From: Bacteroidales bacterium UBA1745
GTDB taxonomy: Bacteria; Bacteroidota; Bacteroidia; Bacteroidales; UBA932
Reading direction: 5' to 3'
Assembly (NCBI GenBank): GCA_002314885.1
Contig: DCHT01000038.1
Coordinates: 1-61,352, forward strand
DNA length: 61,352 bases
Shown: positions 54,776 to 61,352 of the stretch, piece after piece
Layout of the letters: each line of letters starts with the position of its first letter
How positions within the stretch are numbered: position 1 is the first letter of the stretch
The notes under the pieces: model-generated
What the model was told of the DNA's origin: nothing
The model's database searches: none
Seen by the model: only the letters and a program-made list of their open reading frames with translations
Made by a program: the position numbers and the translations under genes

Positions 54776-56632
54776 ATGAAACTCAGAAGTGATATAACAA
54801 CACAAGGACGTAGGATGGCGGGCGCCAGAGCCCTCTGGGTCGCCAATGGAATGAAGCCTGCCCAGATGGGTAAGCCTGTCATTGCCATCGCCAATTCCTT
54901 CACTCAGTTCGTCCCTGGCCACACCCACCTTCACGAAATCGGTCAGAAGGTGAAGGCAGAGATCGAGAAGCTCGGCTGCTATGCCGCGGAATTCGATACC
55001 ATCGCCGTCGACGACGGCATCGCTATGGGACACGACGGAATGCTTTATTCCCTCCCTTCAAGAGACATCATCGCAGACAGCGTCGAGTATATGTGCAACG
55101 CCCATAAGGCGGACGCACTCGTGTGCATCAGCAACTGTGACAAGATCACTCCGGGTATGCTCATCGCAGCAATGCGTCTGAACATCCCTACAGTGTTCGT
55201 CTCAGGCGGCCCAATGGAGCCGGGCATACTTCGCGACAAGGCCGGCAAGGCTGTCGAGGGCGCCGCAAGGCTCGACCTCATCGACGCAATGATCAAGTCG
55301 GCTGACACCTCTATGAGCGACGAGGACGTGGCTCAGATCGAGGAGCACGCCTGCCCTGGCTGCGGCTGCTGTTCAGGTATGTTCACTGCGAATTCTATGA
55401 ACTGCCTCACCGAGGCCATAGGACTCAGCCTTCCTGGCAACGGCACCATCCTCGCCACCCACACCGAGCGCGAACAGCTTTTCGTGAAGGCTGCGAAGCT
55501 CATCGTGGAGAACGCCTACAAGTACTACCGCGACAACGACGAGAGCGTGCTTCCTAAGAGCATCGCCACCCGTGAGGCCTTCCTCAACGCAATGACCCTC
55601 GACATCGCTATGGGCGGTTCCACCAACACCGTGCTGCATCTGCTCGCAGTTGCAAACGAGGCTGGCGTGAACTTCACTATGAGCGACATCGACGCCCTTT
55701 CCCGCAAGGTTCCTTGCGTGTGCAAGGTTTCTCCTAACACCCAGAAATACCATATCTGCGACGTGAACCGTGCCGGCGGCATCGTTTCCATTATGAACGA
55801 ACTCGCCAAGGCCGGACTCGTGGATACTTCCCTCAGGAGAGTGGACGGAATGACCCTCGCCGAGGAAATCGCAAAATACGCAATCACCGAGCCTACTGCA
55901 GATGCAGAGTGCACGAAGATCTATCATTGCGCTCCTGCTGGCAGGTTCAGCAACGTAATGGCTTCCCAGACCACCTGGTATGAGACTCTTGACACCGACC
56001 GCGAGGCAGGCTGCATCAGGAGCGTGGATCACGCCTACACCAAGGACGGCGGTCTGGCTGTCCTCAAGGGCAACATCGCCCTCGACGGCTGCATCGTGAA
56101 GACTGCAGGCGTGGACGAGAGCATCTGGAAGTTCGCCGGTCCTGCAAAGGTATTCGACTCCCAGGAGGCTGCCTGCGACGGCATCCTCGACGGCAAGGTC
56201 CAGAGCGGTGACGTGGTTGTGATCACATTCGAAGGTCCTAAGGGCGGTCCTGGTATGCAGGAGATGCTCTATCCGACTTCCTATATCAAATCCCGCCATC
56301 TCGGCAAGGAATGCGCCCTCATCACTGACGGACGCTTCAGCGGCGGCACATCCGGCCTCAGCATAGGACATATCTCTCCTGAGGCTGCAGCCGGCGGCAA
56401 CATCGGCCTCGTACGCGAGGGCGACATCATTGAGATCGACATCCCGGCACGTAGCATCAGCGTACGTCTTAGCGACGAGGAGCTTGAGGCAAGACGTGCA
56501 GAGGAAATGGCAAAGGGCCGCAAGGCGTTCACCCCTCCATTCCGCGAGAGGGTAGTGTCCAAGAGCCTCAGGGCATACGCCGCAATGGTAAGTTCTGCCG
56601 ACAAGGGCGCAGTAAGAATCATAGAAGACTGA
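54776..56632 (+). CDS. ilvD: Dihydroxy-acid dehydratase
   Basis: Dehydrates dihydroxy acids to the keto acid precursors of valine and isoleucine, 618 residues. The start is set at 54776 (MKLRSDITTQGRRMAGARAL) because the longer frame covers the promoter. Fe-S ligands are in CISNCDKITPGM and ACPGCGCCSGMFTANSMNCL. The active-site Ser and Mg site are near DGRFSGGTSGLSIGHISPEAA. The class with CPGCGCC is the oxygen-labile cluster type of the E. coli enzyme. It is the first gene of a five-gene operon and starts the unit divergent from the CocE gene. Confidence 0.96.
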   Translation: MKLRSDITTQGRRMAGARALWVANGMKPAQMGKPVIAIANSFTQFVPGHTHLHEIGQKVKAEIEKLGCYAAEFDTIAVDDGIAMGHDGMLYSLPSRDIIADSVEYMCNAHKADALVCISNCDKITPGMLIAAMRLNIPTVFVSGGPMEPGILRDKAGKAVEGAARLDLIDAMIKSADTSMSDEDVAQIEEHACPGCGCCSGMFTANSMNCLTEAIGLSLPGNGTILATHTEREQLFVKAAKLIVENAYKYYRDNDESVLPKSIATREAFLNAMTLDIAMGGSTNTVLHLLAVANEAGVNFTMSDIDALSRKVPCVCKVSPNTQKYHICDVNRAGGIVSIMNELAKAGLVDTSLRRVDGMTLAEEIAKYAITEPTADAECTKIYHCAPAGRFSNVMASQTTWYETLDTDREAGCIRSVDHAYTKDGGLAVLKGNIALDGCIVKTAGVDESIWKFAGPAKVFDSQEAACDGILDGKVQSGDVVVITFEGPKGGPGMQEMLYPTSYIKSRHLGKECALITDGRFSGGTSGLSIGHISPEAAAGGNIGLVREGDIIEIDIPARSISVRLSDEELEARRAEEMAKGRKAFTPPFRERVVSKSLRAYAAMVSSADKGAVRIIED

Positions 56633-56637
56633 TATAT

Positions 56638-58359
56638 ATGGGTAAGAAAATGACTGGTTCACAGGCTCTCCTCGAGTCTATGCTCGCTGAAGGTGTTGAG
56701 ACCATCTTCGGCTATCCGGGCGGACAGATTATGCCTGTATATGACGCTCTCTATGACTATCAGGGAAGGCTCCGTCACATCCTCGTGCGTCACGAGCAGG
56801 GAGCTGTCCACGCCGCTCAGGGCTATGCCCGCGAGAAAGGCGTCCCAGGTGTATGTATGGTAACTTCCGGCCCAGGCGCCACCAATGTCGTGACCGGCAT
56901 CGTGGACGCTATGATGGATTCCACCCCTCTGGTGGTCATCGCAGGCCAGGTGGGCAATGCTATGCTCGGTACCGATGCCTTCCAGGAGGCCGACTTCCTC
57001 GGAATCACCCTGCCGGTGACCAAGTGGTCCTGCCAGGTGAAGTCTCCCGATGACATCGCCGCAACCATCGCCAGGGCATTCTTCATCGCGAATTCCGGCC
57101 GTCCCGGTCCTGTGGTTGTCGTCCTCACAAGGGACGCGCAGGTGGGTATGACCGAATTCGAGTACAAGAAGTGCGAGTTCATCAACACATATCAGCCGCA
57201 TCCGGTTGCATCTGACAACAAGATTGCGTTGGCTGCACAGATGATTGCAGAGGCCAGATATCCATTCGTGGTTTATGGCCAGGGCATCATTATATCCCAC
57301 GCAGAGAAGGAACTGGAGGAATTCCTGGCCAAGACCAACATTCCTGCTGGCTCGACTCTTCTCGGCCTCAGCGCCCTTCCGTCCAACTGCCCTCAGTACA
57401 CGGGTATGCTCGGAATGCACGGCAATGTCGCCCCTAACGCCCTCACTCAGAAGTGCGACCTTCTTATATCAATAGGTATGCGCTTCGACGACCGCGTGAC
57501 CGGCAAGGTGAGCGAATATGCTTCCCAGGCCAAGAAGATACATATCGACATCGATCCTGTTGAGATCAACAAGATCATTCCAGTGGACCTCGGCATCGTT
57601 TCCGACGCCAAGGATGCGCTCGTCAAGCTCATTCCGCTCGTGAGCCGCAAGGCTGACAATGGTTGGGAGCAGGACGTCAAGGAATGCTACGATGTGGAAT
57701 ACGAGAAGGTAATCAAGCCAGAAGCCGAACGCGGCGAAGGCACGATCAATATGGGCGAGGTTGTCGCCAAGGTAGCAGAAGTGTCAGGTGGCAAGGCCGT
57801 GGTCGTTACCGACGTCGGTCAGAACCAGATGATAGGCGCTCGCTACTCCCGTTTCGTTCAGAGCCGCAGTTTCCTCAGCTCAGGCGGTCTCGGCACTATG
57901 GGCTTCGGCATTCCTGCCGCCATCGGTGCCAAGGTGGCTGCCCCTGAGCGTCCTGTATGCCTCTTCCTCGGTGACGGTGGCATTCAGATGACCATTGAGG
58001 AATTCGGCGTGATTATGCAGGAGAGGCTCGGTGTGAAGGTCATCCTTATGAACAACAACTGGCTCGGCAACGTGCGTCAGTGGCAGCAGCTCTTCTGGCA
58101 GGAAAGATATTCCTGCACGAGGATGATCAACCCTGATTTCAACGCCATCGCAGAGGCATACGGCATCAAGAACCGCATCGTGGAGACCCGTGAGGAACTC
58201 GATGAGGCCGTTCGCGAGATGCTTTCCAACGACGATGCATACCTGCTCAATGTACACGTGACTGAGGAAGGAATGGTATTCCCGATGATTCCTCCTGGAA
58301 AGAGCGTGGACGAGATTATGTTGAACACTGAAGAATGGTACAAGAATGGAAACAATTAA
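56638..58359 (+). CDS. ilvB: Acetolactate synthase, catalytic subunit
   Basis: TPP enzyme condensing pyruvate with pyruvate or 2-oxobutyrate, 573 residues. The TPP-activating glutamate is in ILVRHEQGAVHAAQGYAR. The quinone/FAD-site region FQEADFLGITLPVTKWSCQV follows. The GDGGIQMTIEEFGV to MNNNWLGNVRQWQQLFW stretch is the TPP-diphosphate and Mg site (G-D-G-x(n)-N-N). The C-terminus is NVHVTEEGMVFPMIPPGKSVDEIM, typical of the biosynthetic AHAS and not of catabolic AlsS. It is 5 bp after ilvD and overlaps the small-subunit gene by 14 bp. Confidence 0.96.
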   Translation: MGKKMTGSQALLESMLAEGVETIFGYPGGQIMPVYDALYDYQGRLRHILVRHEQGAVHAAQGYAREKGVPGVCMVTSGPGATNVVTGIVDAMMDSTPLVVIAGQVGNAMLGTDAFQEADFLGITLPVTKWSCQVKSPDDIAATIARAFFIANSGRPGPVVVVLTRDAQVGMTEFEYKKCEFINTYQPHPVASDNKIALAAQMIAEARYPFVVYGQGIIISHAEKELEEFLAKTNIPAGSTLLGLSALPSNCPQYTGMLGMHGNVAPNALTQKCDLLISIGMRFDDRVTGKVSEYASQAKKIHIDIDPVEINKIIPVDLGIVSDAKDALVKLIPLVSRKADNGWEQDVKECYDVEYEKVIKPEAERGEGTINMGEVVAKVAEVSGGKAVVVTDVGQNQMIGARYSRFVQSRSFLSSGGLGTMGFGIPAAIGAKVAAPERPVCLFLGDGGIQMTIEEFGVIMQERLGVKVILMNNNWLGNVRQWQQLFWQERYSCTRMINPDFNAIAEAYGIKNRIVETREELDEAVREMLSNDDAYLLNVHVTEEGMVFPMIPPGKSVDEIMLNTEEWYKNGNN

Positions 58360-58627
58360 GACACAGTTTACGGTGACCATCTTCACCAAGGACCAGATCG
58401 GTCTCCTCGTAACAATCTGCAGCCTCTTCACCCGTCGAGGCATCAGCATCTGGAACCTCGTGGCCAGCGCCACTCCTGTACAGGGTGTCCATCGCATCGC
58501 CATTGTGGTCGTAGATTGTGACGAACACGCAATCCAGTGCGTCGTAAAGCAGATTGAGAAGCAGATTGACGTGATATCTGCGACCTACACTCACGACAGC
58601 GCATTTTTCGAATATAGAGACAAATAA
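58346..58627 (+). CDS. ilvN: Acetolactate synthase, small regulatory subunit (ACT only)
   Basis: A 93-residue single ACT-domain subunit: FTVTIFTKDQIGLLVTICSLFTRRGISIWNL, then VHRIAIVVVDCDEHAIQCVVKQIEKQIDVISA. It binds valine-type effectors and stimulates the catalytic chain. Most bacterial IlvH proteins are about 160 residues with an extra C-terminal domain. This one is short, like E. coli IlvN or IlvM, ending soon after the ACT fold. It starts 14 bp inside ilvB, giving coupled translation. A 20-bp gap separates it from ilvC. Confidence 0.88.
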   Translation: METIKTQFTVTIFTKDQIGLLVTICSLFTRRGISIWNLVASATPVQGVHRIAIVVVDCDEHAIQCVVKQIEKQIDVISATYTHDSAFFEYRDK

Positions 58628-58647
58628 ACATATAAAACAAAAGAACT

Positions 58648-59697
58648 ATGGCAACAATCAATTTTGGCGGAGTCGACGAGACCGTCGTTACCCGCGAAGA
58701 AATTCCTGTAGAAAAGGCACGTGAAATCCTCAAGGACCAGGTTATCGCCGTCATCGGTTACGGCGTACAGGGCCCTGGACAGGCTCTCAACCTCCGCGAC
58801 AATGGCTTCAACGTAATCGTTGGCCAGCGTCCTGGCAAGACTTACGAGAAGGCTGTCGCTGACGGCTGGGTACCAGGTGAGACTCTCTTCGGCATCGAGG
58901 AGGCTTGCGCTAAGGGCACCATCGTTATGTGCCTCCTTTCTGACGCAGCAGTTATGTCCGTATGGCCTACTATGAAGCCATACCTCACTCCTGGCAAGAC
59001 CCTCTATTTCTCCCACGGTTTCGCAATCACCTGGAGCGACCGCACCGGCTGCGTTCCTCCAACTGACATCGACGTTATTATGGTGGCTCCTAAGGGCTCA
59101 GGTACAACCGTACGTTCCCTCTTCCTCGAGGGCCGCGGCATCAACTCTTCATTCGCAGTTTATCAGGACGTAAGTGGCAAGGCTCTTGAGAACACCCTCG
59201 CCCTCGGTATCGGTATCGGTTCCGGTTATATGTTCGAGACTACTTTCCAGCGTGAGGCTACTTCTGACCTTACCGGTGAGCGTGGTTCCCTTATGGGTGC
59301 CATCCAGGGTCTCCTCCTCGCTCAGTATGAGGTGCTCCGTGAGAACGGTCACTCTCCATCCGAGGCATTCAACGAGACCGTTGAGGAACTCACTCAGTCC
59401 CTTATGCCTCTCTTCGCAAAGAAGGGTATGGACTGGATGTATGCAAACTGCTCTACTACCGCACAGCGTGGTGCCCTCGACTGGATGGGTCCTTTCCACG
59501 ATGCTTGCAAGCCTGTAGTTGAGAAGCTCTACAACTCAGTTAAGACTGGTAACGAGGCTCAGATCTCCATCGACGCCAACTCCAAGCCAGACTACCGTGA
59601 GGGTCTCGAAAGGGAACTCAAGGCACTCCGTGAGAGCGAAATGTGGCGCACTGGCGCTGTGGTTCGCGAACTCCGTCCTGAGAACCTCAAGAAGTAA
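58648..59697 (+). CDS. ilvC: Ketol-acid reductoisomerase
   Basis: NADPH/NADH-dependent isomerisation and reduction of acetolactate, 349 residues. The Rossmann loop is VIGYGVQGPGQALNLRDNGFNVIVGQRPG; the arginine after VGQ favours NADPH, but the loop differs from classic E. coli, so cofactor choice is uncertain. Metal ligands lie in VDLTGERGSLMGAIQGLL-like text (DLTGERGSLMGAIQ) and ETVEELTQSLMPLF. The N-terminal 20 residues before the fold (INFGGVDETVVTREE) match the Bacteroidota form. It lies between ilvN and the LeuA-like gene, with 2 bp to the latter. Confidence 0.95.
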   Translation: MATINFGGVDETVVTREEIPVEKAREILKDQVIAVIGYGVQGPGQALNLRDNGFNVIVGQRPGKTYEKAVADGWVPGETLFGIEEACAKGTIVMCLLSDAAVMSVWPTMKPYLTPGKTLYFSHGFAITWSDRTGCVPPTDIDVIMVAPKGSGTTVRSLFLEGRGINSSFAVYQDVSGKALENTLALGIGIGSGYMFETTFQREATSDLTGERGSLMGAIQGLLLAQYEVLRENGHSPSEAFNETVEELTQSLMPLFAKKGMDWMYANCSTTAQRGALDWMGPFHDACKPVVEKLYNSVKTGNEAQISIDANSKPDYREGLERELKALRESEMWRTGAVVRELRPENLKK

Positions 59698-59699
59698 TA

Positions 59700-61235
59700 A
59701 TGCGTCAGTCGGTAGAAATACTTGACACGACGCTGCGTGACGGCGAGCAGACGGCGGGTATCTCGTTCAACTCGGACGAGAAACTCGCCATCGCGCGCCT
59801 GTTGCTCTGCGACCTGAAGGTCAACCGCATCGAAGTGGCTTCCGCCCGCGTCTCAAAAGGCGAGAGGGAGGCTATGGAGAAGATATGCTCCTGGGCTTCG
59901 GCCAATGGCTATATCGATTGCGTTGAGGCCCTCGGATTCGTGGACGGCACTCAGTCCGTCGACTGGATCGCTTCCTGCGGCGGCCGTGTGATCAACGTCC
60001 TGGCGAAGGGCAGTCTCCGCCACGTCACCAAACAACTGCGCAAAACTCCTCAGGAGCATATTTCCGACATCCTTGCGGTTGTGGAATATGCGACTTCCAA
60101 GGGCCTGTCCTGCAATATTTACCTTGAGGACTGGTCCAACGGAATGATTTCCTCTCCGGACTATGTCTTCGAACTCGTGGACGGCCTCAAGGACAGCGGC
60201 ATCAAGAGATTTATGTGTCCTGACACTCTGGGCATCCTGAATCCTAACCAGACTTTCGAGTATTGCTCGAAGATGGTTGCCCGCTATCCGGACCTGCATT
60301 TCGATTTCCACGGTCACAATGACTACGACTTTGCCGCCGCCAATGCCTATATGGCCGCGATCGCCGGTTTCTCCGGTCTCCATACGACCATCAACGGTCT
60401 CGGCGAACGTACCGGAAATACTCCGCTCGCAAGCGTTGTGGCAGTGCTGAACGACCACGCGAAGTGCGCCAACACTCTTGATGAGAGCAAGCTTTTCCAC
60501 GTCTGCAAGTATGTGGAGAGCATTTCCGGCATCAGGATTCCGGACAACAAGCCTCTTGTGGGCGGCGCTGTGTTCACTCAGAGCAGCGGCGTTCACGCAG
60601 ATGGCGACCGCAAGGACAAACTCTATATGAATCCTCTGCTTCCTGAGCGCTTCGGTCGCACCAGGGAGTATGCCCTGGGCAAGACCAGCGGCAAGGCCAA
60701 CATCGCGGCCAACCTCGAGGAACTGGGCATTACGCTCACTCCTGAGCAGATCAAGCTCGTGACCGACAGGGTAGTGGAACTCGGTGACAAGAAGGAGAAC
60801 CTCACCAAGGAGGACCTTCCATTCATCATCGCCGACGTGCTCAAGGGTGGTTATTCTGCAGTTGAGGACAACGTCCACATCATCAACTACAGTCTCCAGC
60901 TCGCCAAGGGTATGCATCCTGTGGCAGTTGTGCGTCTCGAGATCCACGGCAAACAGTATGAAGACTCCTGCGTCGGCGACGGTCAGTACGATGCATTCGT
61001 GAAGACCGTGCGCAAGATCTACGCTGGACTCGGCAGGAAACTGCCTGTCCTCGCTGACTACGACGTTTCCATCCCTGCAGGCGGCAAGACCGACGCTCTC
61101 GTCGTCACCTCCATCTCCTGGGTCGACGGAAACCATCATTTCCGCACCCGCGGCGTCGACTCCGACCAGACCGAGGCCGCCATCAAAGCCACGCTCAAGA
61201 TGTTGAATATCGTAGAGAGGTTGGCGCAGAAGTAG
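59700..61235 (+). CDS. LeuA family acyltransferase: 2-isopropylmalate or citramalate synthase
   Basis: A 511-residue enzyme of the DRE-TIM family that condenses an acetyl group with a 2-oxo acid. EILDTTLRDGEQTAGISF carries the catalytic Arg/Asp, and FDFHGHNDYDFAAANAYMA has the H-x-H metal-binding pair and HND. A LeuA-type C-terminal regulatory domain runs from about 385 to 500 (YSLQLAKGMHPVAVVRLEIHG, VDSDQTEAAIKATLKMLN). It sits in the ilv operon and not with leuBCD. It could therefore be 2-isopropylmalate synthase for leucine, or (R)-citramalate synthase feeding isoleucine via 2-oxobutyrate; motifs visible here do not decide. The final AQK and stop come from the dispersed 38-bp repeat. Confidence 0.88.
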   Translation: MRQSVEILDTTLRDGEQTAGISFNSDEKLAIARLLLCDLKVNRIEVASARVSKGEREAMEKICSWASANGYIDCVEALGFVDGTQSVDWIASCGGRVINVLAKGSLRHVTKQLRKTPQEHISDILAVVEYATSKGLSCNIYLEDWSNGMISSPDYVFELVDGLKDSGIKRFMCPDTLGILNPNQTFEYCSKMVARYPDLHFDFHGHNDYDFAAANAYMAAIAGFSGLHTTINGLGERTGNTPLASVVAVLNDHAKCANTLDESKLFHVCKYVESISGIRIPDNKPLVGGAVFTQSSGVHADGDRKDKLYMNPLLPERFGRTREYALGKTSGKANIAANLEELGITLTPEQIKLVTDRVVELGDKKENLTKEDLPFIIADVLKGGYSAVEDNVHIINYSLQLAKGMHPVAVVRLEIHGKQYEDSCVGDGQYDAFVKTVRKIYAGLGRKLPVLADYDVSIPAGGKTDALVVTSISWVDGNHHFRTRGVDSDQTEAAIKATLKMLNIVERLAQK

Positions 61236-61259
61236 TGCCACTAGTACTGCACCACTTTT
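61222..61259 (+). repeat. Dispersed 38-bp repeat, copy 3 (complete)
   Basis: It is identical to the reverse complement of 17763-17800. It covers the last three codons and stop of the LeuA-like gene (GCG CAG AAG TAG), then a hairpin AGTAGTGC/GCACCACT with one mismatch and a T-run (61256-61260), which may terminate the operon. Confidence 0.93.
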
Positions 61260-61274
61260 TCTCGCAAAACTAGA

Positions 61275-61300
61275 GAGCCGGGGCCTTGTGCCCTGGCTCT
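61275..61300 (+). terminator. Hairpin downstream of the ilv/LeuA-like operon
   Basis: GAGCCGGGGC (61275-61284) pairs with GCCCTGGCTC (61290-61299) with one G-U pair and a 5-base loop. A pyrimidine-rich, weakly T-rich tract follows. A plausible second terminator after the repeat hairpin. Confidence 0.65.
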
Positions 61301-61332
61301 TCTTGCTTCTCAGCCTCGTCAAACCCTGTTTT

Positions 61333-61352
61333 GGCGCAGAAGTAGTGCCACT
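61333..61352 (+). repeat. Dispersed 38-bp repeat, copy 4 (cut by window edge)
   Basis: GGCGCAGAAGTAGTGCCACT at the window end equals the first half of copy 3, about 110 bases after it in the same orientation. It runs out of the window. Confidence 0.85.

Overview
The window is a gene-dense stretch of a moderately GC-rich member of the Bacteroidota, most likely order Bacteroidales. The evidence is the promoter style (-33 TTTG and -7 TAnnTTTG, with few Shine-Dalgarno sequences), signal peptides ending in AQ, a fimbrillin-like lipoprotein, a serine-type sulfatase, SagB-type and other nitroreductases, and Bacteroidales-style purine and pyrimidine genes. I cannot name genus or species. No rRNA, tRNA, CRISPR array or prophage was seen.

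Layout. 1-9.3 kb: Tat-exported dipeptide epimerase, RDD membrane protein, nitroreductase, 5-formyl-THF cyclo-ligase, sulfatase, a large MscS-type channel with a His-rich loop, and a TGS/uridine-kinase-like protein. 9.3-14.6 kb: UPF0210/UPF0237 pair, folD, a RAYT-type transposase (RAYT1) bracketed by matching palindromes, and a GatZ/KbaZ-like protein. 14.7-22.2 kb: two acyl-CoA ligase paralogues, a secreted EEP-fold lipoprotein, dtd, hpf and an outer-membrane barrel. 22.2-40 kb: a nucleotide-synthesis supercluster. On the minus strand lies purE-L-F-M-D-H; divergent from it on the plus strand lies purT-pyrC-pyrK-pyrD-pyrF-pyrE-pyrB-purC. Together they hold all of the IMP pathway except purB and the first folate-free amination steps (purF and purD are here), and all of the UMP pathway except carAB. 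40-41.8 kb: a repeat island around a second RAYT (RAYT2). 41.8-46.5 kb: phosphoesterase, YgbA-like protein, pta and a fimbrillin/PI-PLC fusion. 46.5-51.3 kb: a sulfur amino-acid region with a cysteine-codon leader peptide and attenuator, cysK, cysE, metY and an Lrp-type regulator. 51.3-54.7 kb: two secreted hydrolases. 54.8-61.2 kb: ilvD-ilvB-ilvN-ilvC and a LeuA-family gene.

The most striking signals are these. (1) A six-cysteine-codon leader peptide precedes cysK, with a matched terminator and antiterminator. (2) The tetranucleotide CATG is almost absent: six copies found by eye, where composition predicts over two hundred. (3) There are two independent RAYT-plus-repeat systems. (4) A dispersed 38-bp repeat supplies the last codons and stop (Ala-Gln-Lys-stop) of two unrelated proteins. 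(5) Aspartate carbamoyltransferase carries a PyrI-like zinc domain without the allosteric domain.

Coordinates were counted by hand from the sequence. Starts were moved downstream wherever the longest frame began at GTG or ran upstream of a clear signal peptide or family N-terminus.
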